Origin: Candidatus Competibacteraceae bacterium
Lineage (GTDB): Bacteria; Pseudomonadota; Gammaproteobacteria; Competibacterales; Competibacteraceae
Length of the DNA: 9,246 nt
Reading direction: 5' to 3'
Assembly (NCBI GenBank): GCA_003527885.1
Contig: DPWB01000311.1
Location: 1-9,246 of the forward strand
The notes beneath the pieces were generated by a model, which saw only the letters and a list, made by a program, of their open reading frames with translations, did not search any database and was not told where the DNA came from. The position numbers and the translations under genes are program-made. Numbering within the stretch: position 1 is the stretch's first letter; each line of letters begins with the position of its first letter. Shown here piece after piece: positions 1 to 6,125 of this stretch.

Positions 1-1
1 C

Positions 2-982
2 GATACCGGCTCCAGCGTCGAATACGCCATGCGCGGCAAGCGGGGCATCCGGGTGTTCATGCTGTCCCCTTACCAGAAGATGAGCCGGTTTCAGACCGCT
101 CAGATGTTTTCCCTGCAAGAGCCCAACATTTTCAACCTCGCGGTGCGCGGCGTGTTCGACGATTGCCAGGACATCGTCAAGGCGGTCAGCAACGATGCCG
201 CGTTCAAGGCCGACTACGCCATCGGCACGGTCAACTCGATCAACTGGGCGCGGGTCGCGGCGCAAATCGTTTATTACTTCAAAGGCTGGCTGGCCGTCAC
301 CAGCCGAGACGACCAGGAGGTTTCCTTCGCGGTGCCCTCCGGCAATTTCGGCAACATCTGCGCGGGTTACATCGCCAAGCGCATGGGCCTGCCGATCCGC
401 CGCTTGATCCTGGCCACCAACGAAAACAACGTGCTCGACGAATTTTTCCGCACCGGCGTCTATCGGGTGCGCAAAACCCATCAGGTGGCGCAGACCAGCA
501 GCCCGTCGATGGATATTTCCAAGGCGTCCAACTTCGAACGCTTCATTTACGACGCGGTCGGACGCGACCCTGAACGAACTCGCGACCTGTGGCGCCAGAT
601 CGACAGTCGAGGCTATTTCGATCTCTCCGGCACCGACCATTACCGGAGAGTCCAGGAATCCGGCTTCGTCTCCGGTTGCAGCACCCACCAAGACCGTCTG
701 GATACCATCCGCCGGGTTTATCGGGAATCCGGCCTGATCATCGACACCCATACCGCCGATGGCGTCAAGGTCGGCTGGAGCTACCGCGAGCAAGGCATAC
801 CGCTCATCTGCTTGGAAACCGCCCTGCCGGCCAAATTCGAGGAGTCCATCGTGGAAGCGCTGGGACGTCCGCCGCAGCGGCCCGCCGGTTACGAAAACCT
901 GGAAACGCTGCCACAGCGGTTCGAAGTCATGGATGCGGACGTTCGACGGATCAAGGAGTACCTCATCCGGCAACTCGGTTAA
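2..982 (+). CDS. thrC: Threonine synthase, C-terminal part (5'-truncated by window edge)
   Basis: Threonine synthase is a cytoplasmic PLP enzyme that converts O-phospho-L-homoserine to L-threonine and phosphate. The open frame enters the window at base 2 and gives 326 residues. It opens with DTGSSVEYAMRG, which matches the family's SGDTGSA segment, so roughly the first 100-130 residues are missing, including the PLP-binding lysine. Visible family landmarks are FDDCQDIVK, VNSINWARVAAQIVYYF, the PLP-phosphate loop PSGNFGN (bases 335-355), the SPSMDI segment with SNFERF, and DTHTADGV near the C-terminus. The reading frame is intact to the TAA at 980-982. The ATG at 29 is internal and not the true start. 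In many gammaproteobacteria thrC follows hom, which would lie outside the window. The next gene starts 77 bases downstream and no terminator separates them, but a metabolic link is not evident. The family call is confident. Confidence 0.95.
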   Translation, partial: DTGSSVEYAMRGKRGIRVFMLSPYQKMSRFQTAQMFSLQEPNIFNLAVRGVFDDCQDIVKAVSNDAAFKADYAIGTVNSINWARVAAQIVYYFKGWLAVTSRDDQEVSFAVPSGNFGNICAGYIAKRMGLPIRRLILATNENNVLDEFFRTGVYRVRKTHQVAQTSSPSMDISKASNFERFIYDAVGRDPERTRDLWRQIDSRGYFDLSGTDHYRRVQESGFVSGCSTHQDRLDTIRRVYRESGLIIDTHTADGVKVGWSYREQGIPLICLETALPAKFEESIVEALGRPPQRPAGYENLETLPQRFEVMDADVRRIKEYLIRQLG

Positions 983-1047
983 ACGGCGGAACGCTATAGT
1001 TGATGGAGCAAGGCCTGACAAACCCTATTTCGTTTCGCGACCTCACG

Positions 1048-1052
1048 AGGAG
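1048..1052 (+). promoter_or_regulatory. Ribosome binding site of the acyl-CoA ligase gene
   Basis: AGGAG lies 7 bases before the ATG at 1060. This decides the start: the same frame is open from a TTG at 1000 and an ATG at 1003, but neither has a Shine-Dalgarno sequence, and the 20 extra residues do not resemble the family's N-terminus. A possible -10 box, TATAGT, at 995-1000 would place the transcript start after those earlier codons. It has no convincing -35 partner, so I do not list it as a promoter. Confidence 0.75.
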
Positions 1053-1059
1053 CACCGGC

Positions 1060-2757
1060 ATGTCCGCAAACGTCATCGACCGCACGCCTTCCGCCTACTC
1101 CTACCCTCTGTTGATCAAACACCTGCTGCGTAACCCGGTCCGCCAATTCCCCGACCAAGAAATCGTCTACGGCGATTTCAAGCGTCAGACCTATCGCGAT
1201 CTCGGCGATCGGGTCGGGCGACTGGCCAGCGGCTTGGCGCGACTGGGCGTCAAGCCCGGCGATACCGTGGCGGTCATGGACTGGGACAGCCATCGCTACC
1301 TGGAATGTTTCTTCGCGGTGCCGATGCTGGGCGCGGTGCTGCACACCGTGAACATCCGGTTGTCGCCCGAACAGATTCTCTACACCATCAACCACGCCGA
1401 AGACGACGTGATTTTGGTCAACACCGAATTCTTGCCGATCCTGGAAGCCATCCGCGACCGGATCGAACCGGCCAAGAAGCTGGTATTGCTCGACGACACC
1501 GGGCAAACGCCGGCGACCTCCCTCGATTTCAGCACCGACTATGAAACCCTGCTGGCGGGCGGCGACCCCGCTTATCCCTTCCCGGACTTCTCCGAAGACA
1601 CCCGCGCCACCACCTTTTACACGACGGGCACCACCGGCTCGCCCAAGGGGGTGTACTTCAGCCACCGCCAGTTGGTGCTGCATACTTTCGGCGTACTCTC
1701 GGCGCTGATGGGGAGCGGGCAGGGCCGCCTCAACCGCGACGACGTGTACTTGCCGCTCACCCCGATGTTTCACGTGCACGCTTGGGGCGTTCCCTACGTC
1801 GCGACCACGCTCGGCGTCAAGCAGGTGTATCCGGGCCGCTATGTGCCGGAGCACCTGCTGCGGCTGATCGCGCGGGAAAAAGCGACCTTTTCCCACTGCG
1901 TGCCGACCATCCTGCAACTGCTACTGGCCAGCCCGGCCGTGGATGAGGTGGATTTGTCGCGCTGGAAAGTCATCATCGGCGGCGCGGCGCTGCCGCAGGC
2001 CCTGGCCCGGCAGGCGCGCGCGCGGGGCGTGGACGTGTTTACCGCTTACGGCATGTCGGAGACCTGCCCGATCCTGACCTTGGCGCAACTGAAACCGCAC
2101 ATGTCGGATTGGGGCGAGGAGCGGCAACTGGACATTCGCTGCAAGACCGGCTTGCCCATTCCCTTGGTCGAGCTGCGGGTCGTGGACGAACAGATGAACG
2201 ACCTGCCGCACGATGGCAAGACGCCGGGCGAGGTGGTGGTGCGCTCGCCCTGGCTGACCCAAGGCTACCTCAAGGACCCCCAGAATTCCGAACGGCTCTG
2301 GCGCGGCGGCTACCTGCATACCGGCGACATCGGCGTCATCGACCAGGAAGGCTATCTCAAGATCACCGACCGCCTGAAAGATGTCATCAAGACCGGCGGA
2401 GAATGGCTCTCCTCGTTGGAGTTGGAAGATTTGATCCTCAAACATCCGGCGGCGGCCGAAACGGCGGTGATCGGCATTCCCGACGCGACATGGGGGGAGC
2501 GGCCGCTGGCTTTGGTGGTGCTCAAACGCGCCGAGGCCGAAGCGAGCGATGAAGCGGCTTTTCGCGACTGGCTCAAGGGATTCGCCGACAAGGGCATCAT
2601 CCCCAAGTGGGCCGTTCCCGACCGCGTGCTGTTCGTGGAAGCCCTCCCGAAAACCAGCGTGGGTAAGCTGGACAAGAAAGCCATGCGAAGACAGTACCAA
2701 CAAACGGTCCAACTCAACTGGGCTGGCGGGGAATCAAATTCAGCGCAAGAGGACTAA
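1060..2757 (+). CDS. Fatty acyl-CoA ligase, AlkK-like (ANL superfamily)
   Basis: A predicted cytoplasmic enzyme of 565 residues that activates a medium- or long-chain fatty acid with ATP to acyl-AMP and then forms the CoA thioester. All adenylate-forming core motifs are intact: the P-loop YTTGTTGSPKG at residues 187-197, FHVHAWG for the A4 region, GGAALP at about 307-312, YGMSETCP at 330-337, TGD at 421-423, the hinge RLKD at 438-441 followed by IKTGGEW, and PKTSVGKLDKK with the probable catalytic lysine K536. The IKTGGEW stretch and the N-terminal AVLHTVNIRL resemble the AlkK-type medium/long-chain ligases more than acetyl-CoA synthetases. Length is normal for the group (about 540-570). It lies 77 bases after thrC. 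The exported-protein gene follows 75 bases later, possibly on the same transcript, with a strong terminator after that. Chain length and physiological substrate cannot be read from sequence. A related aryl- or dimethylsulfoniopropionate-type ligase is the main alternative. Confidence 0.88.
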   Translation: MSANVIDRTPSAYSYPLLIKHLLRNPVRQFPDQEIVYGDFKRQTYRDLGDRVGRLASGLARLGVKPGDTVAVMDWDSHRYLECFFAVPMLGAVLHTVNIRLSPEQILYTINHAEDDVILVNTEFLPILEAIRDRIEPAKKLVLLDDTGQTPATSLDFSTDYETLLAGGDPAYPFPDFSEDTRATTFYTTGTTGSPKGVYFSHRQLVLHTFGVLSALMGSGQGRLNRDDVYLPLTPMFHVHAWGVPYVATTLGVKQVYPGRYVPEHLLRLIAREKATFSHCVPTILQLLLASPAVDEVDLSRWKVIIGGAALPQALARQARARGVDVFTAYGMSETCPILTLAQLKPHMSDWGEERQLDIRCKTGLPIPLVELRVVDEQMNDLPHDGKTPGEVVVRSPWLTQGYLKDPQNSERLWRGGYLHTGDIGVIDQEGYLKITDRLKDVIKTGGEWLSSLELEDLILKHPAAAETAVIGIPDATWGERPLALVVLKRAEAEASDEAAFRDWLKGFADKGIIPKWAVPDRVLFVEALPKTSVGKLDKKAMRRQYQQTVQLNWAGGESNSAQED

Positions 2758-2786
2758 GCCTAAGATTCAACCTACCGGAGCGATTG

Positions 2787-2826
2787 ATTCCTCCTTTAGT
2801 AGATGGCATGAACAGAGAAGGAGAAT
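2787..2826 (+). promoter_or_regulatory. Possible RBS-sequestering hairpin plus Shine-Dalgarno of the exported-protein gene
   Basis: AAGGAG at 2818-2823 is a good ribosome binding site 9 bases before the ATG at 2833. Upstream, CTCCTT at 2791-2796 is its exact complement. The pairing extends through ATT (2787-2789) with AAT (2824-2826), around one bulged C at 2790. This gives 9 base pairs over a 21-base loop and would hide the Shine-Dalgarno. The pairing is seen directly; a regulatory role is inference, and purine-rich ribosome sites often find chance partners. Confidence 0.4.
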
Positions 2827-2832
2827 GTGGCA

Positions 2833-3411
2833 ATGACAAAACGACCCAACCCGAGTCTGTTGGTTTTGGCGTTGGCGGCAACCGCCGGTTTACCGGTTTT
2901 GGTCAACGCCCAACAAAGCGCGAGCCCTCCCCCGGTTCAGCGTGCGGCGGAGCCAGCCGTGACACCTCGCGCACCCGCTCAAGAGCCAAGCCAGCAAGAA
3001 GAAGCGCTCTCGGTGGATCGGGAGGCTCCAGCCGCCGCTGAACCCGAGGGCAAGGGCTGGTTGCCACCCGGCGGGTCGGTGCAGGTCAAAACCTCCGATC
3101 AGGGGATCCGCTATGCATCGGGCGGCGTCGGCGAAAGCGAACGCGAGGAACTGCGCGCCATGTCCGATCAGTTCAACTTGCGCGTGATGTCCGCCATGCA
3201 GAGCGGGGGCGAATACTTGGCGGACGTGCAGGTCAAGCTTCTGAATTCGCATGGCGCGACGGTCTTGAGCGCCACCTCCAAAGGCCCCTACTTCCTGGCT
3301 CAACTGCCGGCCGGCAGCTATACGGTGGAAGTCACCGCGCAGGAGCAAAGCCAGAAAAAATCAGCGCAAGTCGGCAAAGGCCAAGCCCAAGTCAATTTTT
3401 ACTGGCGCTGA
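2833..3411 (+). CDS. Exported small protein with carboxypeptidase-regulatory-like (transthyretin-like) domain
   Basis: 192 residues. Residues 1-26 form a signal peptide: basic MTKR, a hydrophobic core rich in Leu and Ala, and a VNA cleavage site before QQS. Residues 27-75 are a Pro/Ala/Gln/Glu-rich, probably disordered linker. From about residue 92 a conserved block begins (RYASGGVGESEREEL, then QFNLRVMSA), leading into a beta-sandwich repeat typical of carboxypeptidase-regulatory-like domains: YLADVQVKLLNSHG, GPYFLAQLPAGSYTVEVTA and a final VNFYWR. Such domains bind or scaffold rather than catalyse; no active-site residues are visible. The mature protein should be periplasmic or surface-associated. 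I chose ATG 2833 over the in-frame GTG 2827 because AAGGAG is 9 bases from the ATG but only 3 from the GTG. It follows the acyl-CoA ligase gene by 75 bases and is followed at once by a strong terminator. The fold call is fairly secure; the function is unknown. Confidence 0.8.
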   Translation: MTKRPNPSLLVLALAATAGLPVLVNAQQSASPPPVQRAAEPAVTPRAPAQEPSQQEEALSVDREAPAAAEPEGKGWLPPGGSVQVKTSDQGIRYASGGVGESEREELRAMSDQFNLRVMSAMQSGGEYLADVQVKLLNSHGATVLSATSKGPYFLAQLPAGSYTVEVTAQEQSQKKSAQVGKGQAQVNFYWR

Positions 3412-3424
3412 TGATCTCCGCCCG

Positions 3425-3452
3425 AGCCCTTCTCAGCGAGAAGGGCTTTTTT
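3425..3452 (+). terminator. Intrinsic (rho-independent) terminator
   Basis: A perfect 10-bp stem, AGCCCTTCTC with GAGAAGGGCT, closes a 3-base loop (AGC) and runs into six T residues at 3447-3452. It starts 13 bases after the stop codon at 3411, so it ends the ligase/exported-protein transcript. Read from the other strand the stem is not followed by a T-run, so it is probably not an efficient terminator for the converging fimV-type gene, which ends at 3495. Confidence 0.92.
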
Positions 3453-3494
3453 ACGAGGCCATCACTTCAAAGCCCTCAAAGACATCAGCGGCGA

Positions 3495-5969
3495 TCAGGA
3501 AGGACCGGCAACCGCTTTAGACGTCTCTGAAGGGGCAGACTGCGGCTTTCTCGGTGGTTCGGCGGACGGCGACACTTGCTGGGAAGTCTGTTGTTCCAAT
3601 AACTGCTTCGCGGCTCCAGACCCCGTGTAATCCACGATTTCCCGCAGGGTCGGAATACGCAATGTGACCCCCTCTTTCATCTGGTCCATCCTGGATTTGT
3701 GAAATGCCTGCGGATTGGCCAACAACAACGCTTTCATCATGACATCCTTGCCGATACTCGGGTCGGGCCGGACCTTGGTCGCGATATCCCAAAGCCGTTC
3801 GTTGGCGGACACCGGCCCGTAATGACCTTCTCCTTTATCCGATACTCCGCCCGCGACCGGCTTGACGGTATCCGCGGTGGCGGACGCGGCTTCAGAGGGC
3901 GGCTCTTTTAAGATGATCGTGCTGGTTGGGTCGGCCACTAGTGGCGTTTTAATGGAACCCTGCGTTCCCGCCGAAAAAAAGGGCGGACGGAATGCATTCA
4001 CCCGTGCGCGCCCTTCGAATACCGCCAGCAAATCCCCGGCACGATCCGGCGCGAAAAGTGGGGGCCGTACCGCGGCGGGTGTTCCACCGACAGGTCGGCT
4101 GTTTGTCTCCGAGAGCGGCGCCGTTTCTTGTTCGATTGTGGCGACCGGGACGGTCTTGGCGTCGGGTTCGGACGCTTTCCCTGCCGGAACCGGCTGCGGC
4201 TTAGCCCCAGCGCCGGAGCGCATTCCGCTACCCGCCTCGTTGGCTTCGGCAAGCGCTGGAACCTGGGCGATAATCGCATCAGGGGCAATTTGAGCTGGAA
4301 TCGTAAACGCTGGAACCTTCAAGGCCGACGCCATCACGCCCGAAGTCGCCAGAAATAAGAGCGGTGTTGCTGGGATTGGCTCCAATAACGGCTGGGCCAC
4401 TGCCGGCATCGCGCCAATCGGATTGGCGTTAGCACCCGCCAAGGGGCGCTTCGCTGGCGTGGCCATTGTGGCCGGAGCGGCAAGCGCCTTGAAGGATTCA
4501 ACACTTGAACCAAGCGATGACTGAACCGGCTTCGCGTCGGTTTTTGGTTCAACCGCCGCCGCTTTTGACTCGGGTTCAATGGCTTGCGTGGCTACGGTAG
4601 CGAAGTCAGGAGCTGACCGGAAAGATTCCGCCAGGCCGGCGAGCGGCGCTGTTTCAACCGGCATCGGCTCCAACGGTGTTGGCAGCGCCAGCGGAAACGC
4701 TTGCGGGCTACCGCCGACTTGAGCGGACTCCGCTCTATTTGGGCCGTTCCCCAACGATTCAGCCACAGGTTTGACGTTAGCCGCCACCGTCGCCGTTGCT
4801 GTCGCCGTTTTTTCGGCCTCGGCCAGCCGCCTTGCGGCAGCGGACCCGGTAAAATTGGCAATCTCGCGCAATGTTGGAAGGCGCAGAACGGAGCCCACTT
4901 TCAAACCGTTGATGCCCGCCTTGGAAAAAGCGTTCGGATTGGCTTTATACAGCGCTTGCATCATCTGATAAGGCGTAATTTCGGGATCGGGGCGGACCTT
5001 GAGCGCAATTTTCGATAATCCCTCGCCCGTTCCGACAGGCCCGTAAGACTCTCCGGGTCTATACGCTTTGACGGGGGTCGGTGCCGGCGAAGCGCCAACC
5101 GCCGCTGGTGGCGATACGGGGGATCGAACGAGTTCGGGAACGGCTTCCGTCACCACGGTCGGCGGAGCTGGAGTTGGCGCCGGACTTGCCGGCGTCGGCA
5201 TGGGCGCAGGCTCCACCACAGCCGGCGGCTCGGATGCGGCAGTACCGGCGCTAGCCGTCGGGACTTGCGGCGGAACGGGCACCGGTGCTGGCGTCGAAGT
5301 TTCTGGAGTCGGAACACCCACCGGCTCGACGGCCACACCCACAACAACTGTCGGGTCTCGCGCCGGAACGGACGCCGGCGCTGGGACCGGCGTCGCCGAA
5401 GCGGCTGGAGGGGACGCTGGAATCGCTGGCGCTGGCATCGGAACCGCTGGAGCGGATGCTGGAATCGCTAGTACGGGTGCCGGGGCCGGGGCCAGGGCCG
5501 GCTCGGCGGATGCGACAGCGGCCGGCGGCGTATCCAAAACCGTTTTCGTCCGATCATCGGCTCGCTTGGCCAAACGCTGTACCGGGTCGAGAAATACCGT
5601 AAATTCCCGATACGTCTTTCCACGCGGCCAGCCGAATTCCAGCAACAATCCCAGCGAGGGCTCCCGAACCGGCTGGGTCGAGACCACCTTGACGTAAACT
5701 TGGCCTTCAGGATTGTATTCGATTGAAAAAACCAGCTTGGCCAGCACGGCGGTTCGTTCCAGGCCGAATTCCTTGAACAGCGGCAACGGCGCCAGCTTCA
5801 CCGATATCTTGCTCAAATCCTCGGGTGCAAGTTTCGGCAGCGATATTCTGGCGTCAAACAGCTGGTTCAAGGCGGAATTGACCTGGATTTCGCCGATTTC
5901 CAGCGCCAGAGCGCCTGAAGGCCCCAGCACCCATAAAATCAACCAGCAGCGAAACGATTTGTAAGGCAT
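3495..5969 (-). CDS. fimV: FimV/HubP-family protein with two LysM-like modules, lacking the usual C-terminal part
   Basis: 824 residues. FimV/HubP/TspA proteins are cell-envelope polar organisers that bind peptidoglycan and support type IV pili, twitching or chemosensory placement. Residues 1-22 look like a signal peptide ending ALA, before LEIGEIQVNSALNQ, the hallmark start of the FimV N-terminal domain (about 23-130, with VREPSLGLLLEFGWP and REFTVFLDP). Residues 143-300 form a Pro/Ala/Val-rich linker. A LysM-like module at about 302-382 begins SYGPV and contains KVRPDPEI, MMQAL and LRLPTLREI. A 330-residue low-complexity linker follows. A second module at about 717-790 has YGPV, KVRPDPSI, MMKAL and LRIPTLREI. 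The protein then ends in a polar tail. Typical FimV has one LysM, then a transmembrane helix, an acidic cytoplasmic region and a C-terminal TPR-like domain; none of these is visible here. The start is supported by AGGAG 9 bases upstream (5979-5983). The symbol denotes family membership; orthology to the true fimV is uncertain. Confidence 0.85.
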   Translation of the reverse strand: MPYKSFRCWLILWVLGPSGALALEIGEIQVNSALNQLFDARISLPKLAPEDLSKISVKLAPLPLFKEFGLERTAVLAKLVFSIEYNPEGQVYVKVVSTQPVREPSLGLLLEFGWPRGKTYREFTVFLDPVQRLAKRADDRTKTVLDTPPAAVASAEPALAPAPAPVLAIPASAPAVPMPAPAIPASPPAASATPVPAPASVPARDPTVVVGVAVEPVGVPTPETSTPAPVPVPPQVPTASAGTAASEPPAVVEPAPMPTPASPAPTPAPPTVVTEAVPELVRSPVSPPAAVGASPAPTPVKAYRPGESYGPVGTGEGLSKIALKVRPDPEITPYQMMQALYKANPNAFSKAGINGLKVGSVLRLPTLREIANFTGSAAARRLAEAEKTATATATVAANVKPVAESLGNGPNRAESAQVGGSPQAFPLALPTPLEPMPVETAPLAGLAESFRSAPDFATVATQAIEPESKAAAVEPKTDAKPVQSSLGSSVESFKALAAPATMATPAKRPLAGANANPIGAMPAVAQPLLEPIPATPLLFLATSGVMASALKVPAFTIPAQIAPDAIIAQVPALAEANEAGSGMRSGAGAKPQPVPAGKASEPDAKTVPVATIEQETAPLSETNSRPVGGTPAAVRPPLFAPDRAGDLLAVFEGRARVNAFRPPFFSAGTQGSIKTPLVADPTSTIILKEPPSEAASATADTVKPVAGGVSDKGEGHYGPVSANERLWDIATKVRPDPSIGKDVMMKALLLANPQAFHKSRMDQMKEGVTLRIPTLREIVDYTGSGAAKQLLEQQTSQQVSPSAEPPRKPQSAPSETSKAVAGPS
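3600..3821 (-). repeat. Second FimV-type LysM-like module (protein-level repeat)
   Basis: Encodes about residues 717-790 of the FimV-family protein. Aligned by eye with the module at 4824-5045, about 41 of 74 positions are identical with no gaps, including YGPV, KVRPDP, MM-AL, ANP-AF, PTLREI and TGS-AA. The two therefore arose by duplication or were acquired from close relatives, and have since diverged. Confidence 0.75.
4824..5045 (-). repeat. First FimV-type LysM-like module (protein-level repeat)
   Basis: Encodes about residues 309-382 of the FimV-family protein. It is the likely peptidoglycan-binding module and the partner of the repeat at 3600-3821. LysM family membership is inferred from position and the YGPV...LRLP pattern seen in FimV homologues. 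Confidence 0.75.
5070..5543 (-). repeat. Low-complexity Pro/Ala/Val linker-coding DNA
   Basis: Encodes residues 143-300 of the FimV-family protein, almost entirely Pro, Ala, Val, Thr and Ser with PAPAP-like patterns. Short imperfect DNA repeats are visible; GCTGGAATCGCT, for example, occurs at 5416-5427 and again at 5458-5469. The composition suggests an extended spacer crossing the periplasm or cell wall, and a region prone to length change. The long open frames on the plus strand here are composition artefacts. Confidence 0.7.
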
Positions 5970-6125
5970 GAACGGGTTCTCCTGATCGCGTAGCGCCTTG
6001 GAAAGTGCGACGGTTTCCGTCGATATCAGCGCGCTTCAGCAGCCATATTCTAGAATGACAAGTCAAACCGCCGACAGTCCATTGCTGACCGCAGCTTTAA
6101 TTTGCGATACCACCAGACGATCACC
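5970..6125. promoter_or_regulatory. Divergent intergenic region with a hairpin and a palindrome
   Basis: These 156 bases must contain promoters for both diverging genes, but I find no box pair close to consensus on either strand. Visible structures are CGACGG-TTT-CCGTCG at 6008-6022, a perfect 6-bp stem in the leader of the FimV-family gene without a T-run, and the 10-base palindrome ATTCTAGAAT at 6047-6056. The best plus-strand -10 candidate is TTTAAT at 6096-6101, with only a weak CCGACA 19 bases upstream. If it were used, the TTG at 6102 could not be the start of the downstream gene. Confidence 0.3.
5979..5983 (-). promoter_or_regulatory. Ribosome binding site of the FimV-family gene
   Basis: On the minus strand AGGAG stands 9 bases before the ATG at 5969. 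This supports that start, which is directly followed by the signal peptide. Confidence 0.7.

Noticed and set aside
1000..1059. Upstream start (TTG 1000 or ATG 1003) for the acyl-CoA ligase
   Set aside because: No Shine-Dalgarno, and the extra residues do not match the family. ATG 1060 has AGGAG at ideal spacing.
994..1917. 307-codon minus-strand open frame across the start of the acyl-CoA ligase gene
   Set aside because: Rich in Arg, His, Gln and Gly as expected of an antisense shadow, without family motifs, and it overlaps a gene with complete catalytic motifs. The same applies to 1921-2712.
3425..3452. Bidirectional terminator serving both converging genes
   Set aside because: The T-run is present only on the plus-strand side; read from the minus strand the stem is followed by GC-rich sequence.
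5416..5469. CRISPR-like or tandem-repeat array
   Set aside because: Repeat copies are short, imperfect and in frame with a coding linker, with no regular spacers.
5068..5697. 209-codon plus-strand frame rich in Gly, Ala and Thr, resembling a PE-PGRS-like or silk-like protein
   Set aside because: It is the complement of the Pro/Ala linker of the FimV-family gene. The composition is forced by the repeats, and the minus-strand frame has a signal peptide, domains and a ribosome site.
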